From contig JAUVEQ010000089.1 in the NCBI GenBank assembly GCA_030594725.1, positions 1 to 9,137 of the forward strand: a stretch of DNA of 9,137 nucleotides, written 5' to 3'. This DNA is from Methanobacteriota archaeon (GTDB lineage Archaea; Thermoplasmatota; DTKX01; GCA-020343715). Within the stretch, counting starts at the first letter, position 1, and each line of letters begins with the position of its first letter. The notes under the pieces are model-generated. The model was not told the origin of the DNA and ran no database searches. It saw nothing but the letters and a program-made list of their open reading frames with translations. Shown piece after piece: positions 1-7,101 of the stretch. The position numbers and the translations under genes were made by a program.

Positions 1-66
1 GATCAAAGTGGCGACTGCGAGTAATAGAATGACAACGGTTGCCGTTGATCTAATCCGAAGGACCAT
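1..66 (-). CDS. N-terminal fragment of an exported or membrane protein (cut by window edge)
   Basis: Reading the minus strand from the ATG at 66-64 gives 22 codons to the window edge without a stop. Two early arginines (R4, R6) precede an uninterrupted hydrophobic stretch of about 14 residues (TVVILLLAVATLI at the end). This is the pattern of a signal peptide or first membrane helix. A GGGGAT sequence at 73-78 lies a few bases upstream and can serve as ribosome binding site. A TATA box with a purine-rich BRE lies at 125-138. The gene follows the large sensor gene in the same orientation but has its own promoter. The function cannot be told from the part seen. Confidence 0.6.
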   Translation of the reverse strand, partial: MVLRIRSTATVVILLLAVATLI

Positions 67-124
67 AGAATTATCCCCAAATGCTATACTTTGTTGTGAC
101 CCTGAATGAGAATAGAATGGTGTA

Positions 125-138
125 TTAATATATTTTCG
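125..138 (-). promoter_or_regulatory. TATA box and BRE for the left-edge gene
   Basis: On the minus strand the sequence reads CGAAAA followed by TATATTAA, a good archaeal BRE/TATA pair. The expected start of transcription, about 25 bases downstream, falls near 102. That leaves a leader of about 36 bases before the ATG at 66. The position is a consensus estimate, not a mapped start. Confidence 0.55.
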
Positions 139-161
139 GTATCCGATGCCCATCATTCATG

Positions 162-178
162 TGTAATTCAGGATTACA
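162..178. promoter_or_regulatory. 17-bp dyad, candidate operator
   Basis: TGTAAT-TCAGG-ATTACA is a perfect 6-bp inverted repeat with a 5-base centre. It lies about 24 bp upstream of the BRE of the left-edge gene, a usual place for an activator or repressor site. Eight T residues follow on the plus strand (182-189), so the same bases also look like a plus-strand hairpin terminator. No plus-strand gene is visible that would need one. Confidence 0.4.
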
Positions 179-372
179 ATATTTTTTTTATTTCGGTTAG
201 TTATCATTCCACCCTCCAGAGGAAGTAATTTTCGAAACGTTACCCCCTCGACCGTCACCTCATGAAAGTTCTGAAACCCTCTGACGCTTCAACGAATAAT
301 GACCATCAATATTGCGACTCGTAAGTCCCCTCGGAATACTAGTTCATCGATATCCTGTATGAAGTGTTGAGT

Positions 373-398
373 AAAAGAGGAGATGCGATGCTCCTTTT
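373..398 (-). terminator. Weak hairpin after the sensor gene
   Basis: On the minus strand AAAAGGAG pairs with CTCC and TTTT, with two unpaired bases between the two blocks and an 8-base loop. The four T residues lie at the 3' side. It starts about 30 bases past the sensor stop codon. Archaeal termination depends mainly on U tracts, and this tract is short, so the call is tentative. Confidence 0.3.
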
Positions 399-427
399 AT
401 TCTTCCTAACCCATTTAGGTGCGTACA

Positions 428-3400
428 TCACTCCGGTGTCTGGGGGTTCGGATAGATGCGCACCGACCTTCCGTCCCGATGGGTGTCGAGCAATCCATCC
501 TTCTTCATGTTCCTGATGTGGTAGGAGACCAGCTGCTTCGAGGAGCCCAGTCGCATGGCGATCTCCTTCTGGGTCATGCCCGGTTCTTCCCTTACCGCCT
601 TGGCGATGGACAATTGGAGCGACATGGGCTGCACGTCGCTTACGGCGGGACCGCCGTTGTTGGAGAAGTACCTCTTGTAGATGCCGTCCTGCTTGGCCCG
701 GATGAACTCCTGGCGTTCGAGCATGGAGAGGTGGTAGGTGACCGTCCCATTGGTCAGCTTGAACTGCTCCTTTATGGAAGAGTAGTTCACGCCGGGGTTG
801 GAGCAGATGAACTCGTAGATCCGACCCCGGATGAAGTGGTCCATGACCTTGTCCCGCTTGATCTTGGTGTAGAGGGGAACCAGCAGCAGTCCAAGTAAGG
901 CGACCTTGCCCACCTCGGTGGCAAGGATGGCCGCGATCACCGCGACGGAGAGCCCCACTCCAATGCCCACCCGCTTCGCCTGTTGCTCGGTTACCATCGG
1001 GGCCTCGGGTTCGACGACCTCGTCCCGCTGGAGGTAGAACTCGAACCAGGTGGGTTCGGTGTCCCGGAGTATCTCGTCGTGGGCATCGCCCCGGTAACCC
1101 TCCACGCTCACGGTGACGGTCACATGGCCCCATGCCCTCGGTACAAGGTCGAAGGTGAACATGCCCTGGGCATCGGTGGCCGTCTCGAAGGTCCAGTTGT
1201 CTGAACCGTACCAGCCGAGTCTGACGGTCGCGCCCTCGATGGCCTTTCCGTCGTGGGCCTTCACCACTATACCACGGACCGAGACGGACCATCCGTCCGA
1301 TACGGAGAGGACGAACTCGACGCCCATGGTCTCTCCCGGAGCGATCTCCAGGCTCCTGTGGATGGTCTCGAAACCAGGGGAGCTGGCGGAGATGGTCTGC
1401 CACCCCTCCAGGTCCTCGGCCACCAGCACGAAGGAGCCATTGGCCTCCGAGAGGACGGTGTGGGTGGTGCCGATTCTGATCACTGTGGATGCCATCGGCT
1501 CGCCGTAACTGTTCAACACCGCCCCATGGATGGTCTCCACCGAGGTCACGTCCTCGTGGAGGGTGAAATCGTAAGTTGAGGTCTTGCCATTGATCGCCGT
1601 GGCCGGCTGCGTGTCGCCATCGTAGCCCTCGGCCACCACCGCCAGGGTGTATGGCTCATCCCTCGAAGGGACCAGGCGGAAGGCATAGCTCCCATCGGCC
1701 TCGCTGATGGTCACCTCGTTATATGCGTTCAGGTACGAGAGGCGGACCTCGACCCCATCCAACGGCCGTCCCGGGTCCGTCGAGATGGTCCCCACCACGT
1801 TGCTGAAACCTGGTCCAAGGGACAGTTCCACATCGACCTCGTTGACGAACCTGGTCCGGATCGTCGTCGTCTGGTTGTTCCAGCCGTATCCCTCCCCGGT
1901 GACGGACAGCTCGCCCGCCATGTCGGTATCCACGTCCAGGTAGAACTCGAAGACGCCCTCGATGGACCTGGTCTCCCAGGTCGAACCTCCCGCGAAAAGG
2001 AGGACCCGGGCATGCTCTATCGGGTATCCATCGAGGTCGGTCACATCCCCGATGACGACGGTCCTGGTGCCGATCTCGTGCTCTAGGGACACCTCGAGGC
2101 CGAGGAGCTCATCCTCTGTGGGCATCTCGAGCTGGCCAGAGTATGGGACATGGTCCCGGTCCTTGACCATGTAGTACACGGGACCTCCCGGAACGGGTAT
2201 CTCGGTGATGGAGAACTCGCCAACCTCGTCGGTCCTGGTGACGGCGTCGAAGCCCTCCTTCCAGAACGTCACCAGCGCACCTGGAACGGGTCCAGCGTCG
2301 TCCTCCACGGCCCCATGGGCAGACGTGTATGCGGGACGATCGCTCTCCATCTCGAGCTCAACGTGATTGAGTGCGAACTCTTCCAGGGTAGTCTCCATCT
2401 CGAGCACGGAGTAACCCGGGGCGCTCACCGCCACGACGGTGCTCACTCCCGGAGGAAGGTTGTGGATGAGGAATCGTCCATCGGCATCGGTGTGTATCAG
2501 CCAGATGATGCCTTCCGCGTTCACCGTGACGATGGCATCGACCACCTGTTCGTGGGTGGATGCGTCGGTGACGACCCCCTCGAGGGAGACGGCATTGCTC
2601 GTCCGGGTGATGCTCATCCTGACGGAACCGGAACCACCGTCCTCCAGCTCGAAGATCACTGCCGCCGAGGTGAACCTGTCCTTGGACACGACGATGGTCT
2701 GCCGACCCTCGATGTCATCCCGGGTCATTATCGAACGGCCCATGGCGTCGGTGGTCCTGGTCCCCACCTGCCCTTCAAGGGTCACGGAGGCACCCTCCAG
2801 GGGTTCTCCCGTCTGGGCGTTCACGACCTCGACCCACAGCGTCTCAGGGCCCCCGTTGCCGGTGATATCGAGGATCAGGTGCACCGTGGCGACACCCGGT
2901 TCCGGTATGACGATAGCATAGGTGCGGTCCTTGTATCCGTTGAGGGAAACCGTGACGTCCCTTGTTCCCTTTCGTCCGTCCACGAGGGCGCTGAAGGTCC
3001 CGTCGATGTCAGTGGTCCATTCATCCCGGCTTCCCTCGAGGGCGATCGTAGCCCCGGGCAAGGGGAGACCGCGGGCGTCGGTGACGCTTCCCCTCACCAG
3101 CTCCATCGGGTCCTCGGGCAGGAGCACGATGTCGAGGTGGGTCTCCGCTCCAGCCTCGACGAGGGCCGGGACGTCTATCGTCGTGTAGCCCTCGGCCTCC
3201 ACCGTGAGGGTGTAATCGACCTCCTCGGGCGATAGGTCCCTGAAACGGAAGTTGCCCTCTGGGCCAGTGCTGGCGGCGGTGGATGGCGACCCATTGCCCG
3301 TCATGGTCACGATGGCGCCCTCCACCGGTGACCCGTCGAAGGCCGTGACGGTCCCAACGATCTCGCCGGCGGGTTCCTCGACCTCGACCAGGTAGATGGA

Positions 3401-3754
3401 TCGGGACATCCTTCCGCCATCTTGAAGATCGTACTCGACCCTGGCGGTCATGTACCCATCGGCGGTGAACATCAGGGTACCCTGGCCGTCGAGGTCCACT
3501 CCGCGCAGGAAATAATGGCCCTTGCTGTCGGTGGGAGCACCAACGGAGGTGTGCTCCACGTTGACAAGCACGCCCTCGGCGGGGATGCCAGTCTCGTCGA
3601 ACACGTAACCTGAGATGGTCTCGGTAAGGGAACCCCCGCCATTGGCCGCCATGCCCATTGGCGATGCCAGTACCAGAAGTATAGCCAGGACTGGGAGAAT
3701 TCGGCCATGACCGGCCATGTCGTTACGGTCAGGGAAGGTGGTTTTTCCTGACAT
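428..3754 (-). CDS. Transmembrane one-component regulator: signal peptide, ten Ig-like repeats, membrane segment, tandem winged HTH
   Basis: The protein has 1108 residues from the chosen ATG at 3754. A hydrophobic export signal lies at about 19-37. Ten carboxypeptidase-regulatory-like (Ig-fold) repeats run from about 46 to 908, with the recurring pattern G-x-V-x-D..G.P..GA.V, then T-D..G.F, then a GY motif. A hydrophobic segment lies at 929-965. Two winged HTH domains follow at about 974-1033 (NGTVTYHL recognition helix) and 1044-1100 (KQLVSYHIRNM). The ectodomain contains no cysteine and has N-x-S/T sequons. Inferred role: binding of a surface or extracellular ligand linked directly to transcription control. 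The ORF extends to a GTG at 3799, but the TATA box at 3810-3817 predicts transcription starting near 3787, downstream of that GTG. The ATG at 3754 has GGGAG eight bases upstream. ATG 3718 is a less likely alternative. Ligand and target genes are unknown. Confidence 0.88.
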   Translation of the reverse strand: MSGKTTFPDRNDMAGHGRILPVLAILLVLASPMGMAANGGGSLTETISGYVFDETGIPAEGVLVNVEHTSVGAPTDSKGHYFLRGVDLDGQGTLMFTADGYMTARVEYDLQDGGRMSRSIYLVEVEEPAGEIVGTVTAFDGSPVEGAIVTMTGNGSPSTAASTGPEGNFRFRDLSPEEVDYTLTVEAEGYTTIDVPALVEAGAETHLDIVLLPEDPMELVRGSVTDARGLPLPGATIALEGSRDEWTTDIDGTFSALVDGRKGTRDVTVSLNGYKDRTYAIVIPEPGVATVHLILDITGNGGPETLWVEVVNAQTGEPLEGASVTLEGQVGTRTTDAMGRSIMTRDDIEGRQTIVVSKDRFTSAAVIFELEDGGSGSVRMSITRTSNAVSLEGVVTDASTHEQVVDAIVTVNAEGIIWLIHTDADGRFLIHNLPPGVSTVVAVSAPGYSVLEMETTLEEFALNHVELEMESDRPAYTSAHGAVEDDAGPVPGALVTFWKEGFDAVTRTDEVGEFSITEIPVPGGPVYYMVKDRDHVPYSGQLEMPTEDELLGLEVSLEHEIGTRTVVIGDVTDLDGYPIEHARVLLFAGGSTWETRSIEGVFEFYLDVDTDMAGELSVTGEGYGWNNQTTTIRTRFVNEVDVELSLGPGFSNVVGTISTDPGRPLDGVEVRLSYLNAYNEVTISEADGSYAFRLVPSRDEPYTLAVVAEGYDGDTQPATAINGKTSTYDFTLHEDVTSVETIHGAVLNSYGEPMASTVIRIGTTHTVLSEANGSFVLVAEDLEGWQTISASSPGFETIHRSLEIAPGETMGVEFVLSVSDGWSVSVRGIVVKAHDGKAIEGATVRLGWYGSDNWTFETATDAQGMFTFDLVPRAWGHVTVTVSVEGYRGDAHDEILRDTEPTWFEFYLQRDEVVEPEAPMVTEQQAKRVGIGVGLSVAVIAAILATEVGKVALLGLLLVPLYTKIKRDKVMDHFIRGRIYEFICSNPGVNYSSIKEQFKLTNGTVTYHLSMLERQEFIRAKQDGIYKRYFSNNGGPAVSDVQPMSLQLSIAKAVREEPGMTQKEIAMRLGSSKQLVSYHIRNMKKDGLLDTHRDGRSVRIYPNPQTPE
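1031..3616 (-). repeat. Ten tandem Ig-like domain repeats (protein level)
   Basis: Repeat units begin near residues 46, 131, 218, 306, 390, 478, 565, 651, 740 and 825 of the sensor protein, a spacing of 84-89 residues throughout. Each carries a turn of the form G.P..GA.V, a T..DG.F-like strand and a late GY or GF. The copies are strongly diverged from each other, so this is an old domain array and not a recent DNA-level duplication. Such beta-sandwich arrays usually form rigid stalks or ligand-binding rods outside the membrane. Confidence 0.75.
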
Positions 3755-3809
3755 GGGATTTACTCCCAGTCTGGCTGGGGTTATCGAAATTTCTACCACG
3801 GGTAGTCTA

Positions 3810-3817
3810 TATATAAA
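3810..3817 (-). promoter_or_regulatory. TATA box of the sensor gene
   Basis: The minus strand reads GGGTTTATATATAG, containing a perfect TTTATATA at these positions. Transcription should start about 25 bases downstream, near 3787, leaving a leader of about 33 bases before the ATG at 3754. This element decides the start codon, because the upstream GTG at 3799 would lie outside the transcript. Confidence 0.7.
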
Positions 3818-3879
3818 CCCTTGAACTGATTTGGACTGAATATCCTACAATTGGGTTAATAAACCCTGGCATATGGGTT
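3816..3879. promoter_or_regulatory. Cluster of GGGTT/AACCC half-sites upstream of the sensor gene
   Basis: On the plus strand AACCC occurs at 3816-3820 and 3862-3866, and GGGTT at 3853-3857 and 3875-3879. The middle pair forms GGGTT-AATA-AACCC. One copy abuts the TATA box and another starts a second TATA-like string (GGGTTTATTA on the minus strand). The arrangement would suit an operator for a dimeric HTH protein, perhaps the sensor itself, but this is inference. Confidence 0.35.
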
Positions 3880-3897
3880 ATCGATCTGATACAGCCC

Positions 3898-4473
3898 TCA
3901 CCAGAGGTCCAGCAACCAGGCGATGATCGCGGCGGTGCCGATACCGTAGATGAATCCCGCAACGACCTCGAGGGGCGTGTGCCTCTCGAGGGTCAGTCGA
4001 GACCATGCGATGGGCAGGGCGATCAGGAAGAGGGGGACGAGGACGGGTCCGTAGAGGGCCACGACGATCGTGGTACCCGCCCCCCATGCGGCCATGTGGC
4101 CGGAGACCTTGAGGAAGAACGTCGCCACCAGGACGGTGGCCGCAAGGAGGAACAGCAGCACCGCCAGACGCAGTATCTCCTCCGGAGCTCCCACTGAATA
4201 CAGAAGGGCCAGACCGACCGCTGTGCTCGCCCCCGTGATGGCCAGGGGTCCCAGTCGCGAACGCTGGTCGATGATGTGAAGGGAATCCACACTACCTATG
4301 CGGCGAAGGTGAAGTGTGTAGAGGAGGGGGATGAGGACAGTGAATCCCACCGTGATGGAGCCGTAGAGGGCGATCTGGAAAGGGTCTTGTACGTAGTAGT
4401 AGCCCGCGAGCAGGATGAACAGGGGCGCTGTCAGGTACGGCGAGGAGAGGGACGAGATCACCCTTGCGATCAT
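3898..4473 (-). CDS. PAP2-superfamily integral membrane phosphatase
   Basis: The product has 191 residues from the ATG at 4473 and about six membrane helices (near 13-27, 35-54, 77-95, 100-121, 128-153, 168-188). Three PAP2-type motifs can be seen in order: a D-Q-R-S-R-L-G-P stretch at 69-76 in place of K-x6-R-P, V-S-G-H at 123-126 (usual PSGH), and S-R-x5-H at 158-165. PAP2 enzymes remove phosphate from lipid phosphates or polyprenyl diphosphates through a phospho-histidine, here expected to be His165. The substrate is unknown; isoprenoid carrier recycling or phospholipid synthesis are options. A GTG at 4509 would add 12 residues, but it lacks a ribosome binding site, whereas GGAGAT lies just upstream of 4473. 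The gene ends 143 bases before the sensor start and has the same orientation. Confidence 0.72.
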   Translation of the reverse strand: MIARVISSLSSPYLTAPLFILLAGYYYVQDPFQIALYGSITVGFTVLIPLLYTLHLRRIGSVDSLHIIDQRSRLGPLAITGASTAVGLALLYSVGAPEEILRLAVLLFLLAATVLVATFFLKVSGHMAAWGAGTTIVVALYGPVLVPLFLIALPIAWSRLTLERHTPLEVVAGFIYGIGTAAIIAWLLDLW

Positions 4474-4602
4474 CTGCGCCCCATCTCCCCTGTCCTCGGT
4501 CGGTGACACTGGCCGATAATGGCTCGGGGTCTACTTGGGCATTGCGTCATTAGGACGGCCAAAATCCTGGGCTCTTCGAATTGGTATCCAGGACGGTATC
4601 TT

Positions 4603-4610
4603 TTTTATAA
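4603..4610 (+). promoter_or_regulatory. TATA box in the divergent kinase/PAP2 region
   Basis: TTTTATAA lies within a T-rich run in an otherwise GC-rich gap. For the kinase it predicts a start near 4632 and a leader of about 128 bases. The element also reads well on the minus strand (TTATAAAA), where it would give the PAP2 gene a start near 4581. One element may serve both genes. No other TATA-like site is seen closer to either gene. Confidence 0.5.
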
Positions 4611-4630
4611 GAAGCCTCGATAGGTCTTTT

Positions 4631-4735
4631 GGGTCCAGGTAAGGAACCGCTTCCCCTCATGGTCCCAGCAGGGAACATCCCTCGAACAGAGGGAGGCCTG
4701 AAGGGACCGGTGAAGGACGAACGGGCCGGGGACCC
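4631..4735 (+). promoter_or_regulatory. Possible structured 5' leader of the kinase mRNA
   Basis: Three complementary pairs nest inside one another: GGGTCC at 4631-4636 with GGACCC at 4730-4735, GGTCCC at 4661-4666 with GGGACC at 4703-4708, and a tight hairpin TCCCTC-GAACA-GAGGGA at 4678-4694. All sit between the predicted transcription start and the GGTG ribosome binding site at 4747-4750. In GC-rich DNA short pairings arise by chance, so the call is tentative. Confidence 0.28.
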
Positions 4736-4759
4736 ATGCGCACCACGGTGTGAGCGTTC

Positions 4760-7087
4760 ATGGATGAGGACGGGAGAAGGGAGGCAAAGCTGCTAGAGCA
4801 GATCGAGCAGCTGAAGACCCAGTTGTCATTGCAGATGGATTCCCAGGAAGAGCTGGCGGTGACCGAGAAGCGATACCGGTCATTGGTGGAGAGCGCCCCA
4901 TTCCCCATCGTCGTCATCGATCGGGACCTCAAGGTCCTTTCCATCAACCGGCTCATGCCTGGATACAAGGAAGAGGACGTGATCGGCAAGTCCATCTTCG
5001 AGCATGTCCAGGCCGAGGACCCCGAGCTGATCAAGACCACTATCGAGAGGGTGTTCAAGACCGGTGAGGTGGGTGACTACCAGATGAAGGGACCCCGCTT
5101 CGATGGCGGCACGGGCATCTACCTCACCACCCTGAGCCCGGTCATCCAAGATGGCGAGGTGGTCGCGGTCACCAGCGTCGCGATGGAGATCACCAAGGAG
5201 CTCGAAGCGACAAGGGCGCTGAAGGAGAGCGAGGAGCGCTACCGGATGCTGGCCGAGTCATCCTTCGAGGGGATAGTCATCCATCAGAACGGGCTCATAA
5301 TCGATGCGAACTCACGGGTGACCGAGATATCGGGATACGATCGGGAGGAGCTCATCGGGTCCAAGTTCTTCAACCTCCTCCACCCCAGCTCCATGGAGAC
5401 CGTTGTGAAGAATATCCAGGAGGAGACCGGGAGCCCCTACGGGGTCCTTGGCATCGCCAAGGACGGTTCCATCTTGGAACTCGAGGTGCTGGGCAAGACG
5501 ATACCCTACAAGGGCGATATCGCGAGGGTGGCCTGCGTACGTGACGTGAGCGAGCGGAAGCACCAGGAGGAGGCCCTTCGCAGGAGCGAGGAGAGGTACC
5601 GACTGGTGACGGATAACCTCCACGACGTCATCTGGACCATGGACCTAGACCTCAAGTACACCTACATCAGCGCCTCGGTGGAGCGTCAGCGGGGCTACAC
5701 AGCAGAGGAGGTCATGCAGCAGACCATCCACGATGTCATGACCCCCGAGTCCCTCGAGAAGGTGTTCGACACCGTCGATTCGGTGCTGCGCCCCGTCCTT
5801 GCCGGAGAGGCCGATCTCCATACCAGTGTGACACTGGATCTGGGGATGTACCGAAAGGATGGCTCCGTTATGCCCGCCGAGATGTCGATATCGGTCCTTC
5901 TGGACGCGGAAGAGAGACCGATCGGCATAATGGGGGTCACGCGAGACATCAGCGACCGGACCGATGCGGAGAAGGCCGTGGCGAAGAGCGACGCCCGGTA
6001 CCGCATGTTCGCTGAGAACGCTGATGACATCATCTTCACCCTGACTCCCGACCTGGAGCTCGATTACGTCAGTCCCTCACTCCTCAAGCTAACAGGCTAC
6101 ACCGCAGATGAGCTGGTCGAGATGGGATGGCAGGGCCTGTTCACTCCCGATTCCCTGGAATTGGCCCTCGAGACGATCTCAGATGACGCCCTGGGGGTCA
6201 TCGAACCAGACAAGGCGAAGGAGAAGTCGGTCAGGATGGAACTGGAGATCCTCACCAAGCGAGGGAAGAAACGGTGGATCGAGGTCAACATCTCTCTGCT
6301 GACGGCGGAGACCGGTGATGTGACCAGCATGATAGGCGTGGCCCGTGACGTGACCGAGCGGAAGCGCACACAGGCCCAGTTCCTCGAGGAGAAGAAGCGG
6401 GCCGAGCTGTACCTGGACCTCTTCGGCCATGACATCCGGAACATAAACCAGGGGATCATGTCCTACCTGGAGCTCATCCTGATGCGGCAGGGGTTGAACC
6501 CCGAGGAGGTCGAGTACATCAAGAGCGTTCTGGAACAGGCCACCCGCATCAACGACCTGGTGGCCAAGGTCCAGAGGTTGACCCAGATCCGGGCAAGCGA
6601 GATCGAGCCAGTGGATGTGGATGCACAGAAGATGATCAACGGTGCCCTGGATTACGTCATCGCGAAGTATCCCGACCGGACCATCGAGGTCAACACCCAT
6701 GAGGGTTGTTCCACCCACATTGTTAAGGGGTCCAACCTGCTGATGGACGTCTTCACCAGCATCCTCGACAACGCCGTCCGGTTCAACAGGAACGACACGG
6801 TGGAGGTGGATATCTCATGCCACCCCACGGAGGACGGGGAGCGCATCAGGTTCATGTTCGACGACCGGGGGCCCGGCATACCGGACGAGATGAAGGTCAA
6901 GGTCTTCCGACGGCTGGACCAGCCCGAGGGTGGCACCAAGGGCTCTGGGCTTGGCCTCACTGTCGTTGGTGAGATAGTCAAGCAGGTCGGTGGCAAGGTC
7001 TGGGTCGAGGACAGGGTCGCTGGAGACCCGAAGGAGGGCAGCCGGTTCGTGGTGGAACTCCCCGTCGGCGGGGATGCTGTCGAGTGA
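4760..7087 (+). CDS. Soluble sensor histidine kinase with four PAS domains
   Basis: The product has 775 residues with no signal peptide or membrane helix, so it should act in the cytoplasm. A short coiled coil at about 5-35 leads into four PAS domains near 34-146, 157-265, 276-398 and 410-533, joined by the usual S-E-E-R-Y-R linkers. The dimerisation/phosphoacceptor helix follows, with His557 in the H-box G-H-D-I-R-N. The ATPase domain shows the N-box around Asn671 (L-D-N-A), the G1 box D-R-G-P-G-I-P at 702-708 and the G2 box G-S-G-L-G-L at 728-733. All catalytic motifs look intact. It should autophosphorylate on His557 in response to an unknown internal or redox signal. There is no receiver domain and no response regulator nearby, so its partner is elsewhere. 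The ATG at 4760 is forced by an in-frame stop just upstream (4751-4753); GGTG at 4747-4750 is the ribosome binding site. Confidence 0.92.
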   Translation: MDEDGRREAKLLEQIEQLKTQLSLQMDSQEELAVTEKRYRSLVESAPFPIVVIDRDLKVLSINRLMPGYKEEDVIGKSIFEHVQAEDPELIKTTIERVFKTGEVGDYQMKGPRFDGGTGIYLTTLSPVIQDGEVVAVTSVAMEITKELEATRALKESEERYRMLAESSFEGIVIHQNGLIIDANSRVTEISGYDREELIGSKFFNLLHPSSMETVVKNIQEETGSPYGVLGIAKDGSILELEVLGKTIPYKGDIARVACVRDVSERKHQEEALRRSEERYRLVTDNLHDVIWTMDLDLKYTYISASVERQRGYTAEEVMQQTIHDVMTPESLEKVFDTVDSVLRPVLAGEADLHTSVTLDLGMYRKDGSVMPAEMSISVLLDAEERPIGIMGVTRDISDRTDAEKAVAKSDARYRMFAENADDIIFTLTPDLELDYVSPSLLKLTGYTADELVEMGWQGLFTPDSLELALETISDDALGVIEPDKAKEKSVRMELEILTKRGKKRWIEVNISLLTAETGDVTSMIGVARDVTERKRTQAQFLEEKKRAELYLDLFGHDIRNINQGIMSYLELILMRQGLNPEEVEYIKSVLEQATRINDLVAKVQRLTQIRASEIEPVDVDAQKMINGALDYVIAKYPDRTIEVNTHEGCSTHIVKGSNLLMDVFTSILDNAVRFNRNDTVEVDISCHPTEDGERIRFMFDDRGPGIPDEMKVKVFRRLDQPEGGTKGSGLGLTVVGEIVKQVGGKVWVEDRVAGDPKEGSRFVVELPVGGDAVE

Positions 7088-7101
7088 GACCAGATATCCT
7101 T

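Larger units (their letters stand above)
67..427. other. AT-rich intergenic region
   Basis: This gap of 361 bases lies between the end of the sensor gene and the start of the left-edge gene, both on the minus strand. It holds the TATA/BRE element, the 17-bp dyad and a weak hairpin near the sensor stop. I see no convincing coding sequence in it on either strand; the only ATG-started frames are about 20 codons or fewer and lack ribosome binding sites. Confidence 0.6.

Noticed and set aside
262..324. Plus-strand 20-codon frame in the intergenic gap
   Set aside because: Very short, no ribosome binding site and no promoter signal on that strand.
339..1403. Minus-strand frame of 354 codons overlapping the 3' part of the sensor gene
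   Set aside because: It is another frame of the sensor gene on the same strand, rich in Arg, Gly and His with no recognisable domain, as expected from shifted reading of GC-rich DNA.
2150..3235. Plus-strand frame of 361 codons
   Set aside because: It lies wholly antisense to the Ig-like repeats, whose protein pattern is clear; its translation has no domain and is biased to Gly, His and Asp.
1031..3616. Possibility that the repeat array is a DNA-level tandem repeat
   Set aside because: The units share only protein-level motifs; no long identical DNA stretch is seen between them.
4659..4796. Possible 45-codon leader peptide overlapping the kinase start
   Set aside because: The ATG lacks a ribosome binding site and the translation is Gly/Arg/Pro-rich without a stretch of regulatory residues. 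The frame may simply be open by chance in GC-rich DNA.
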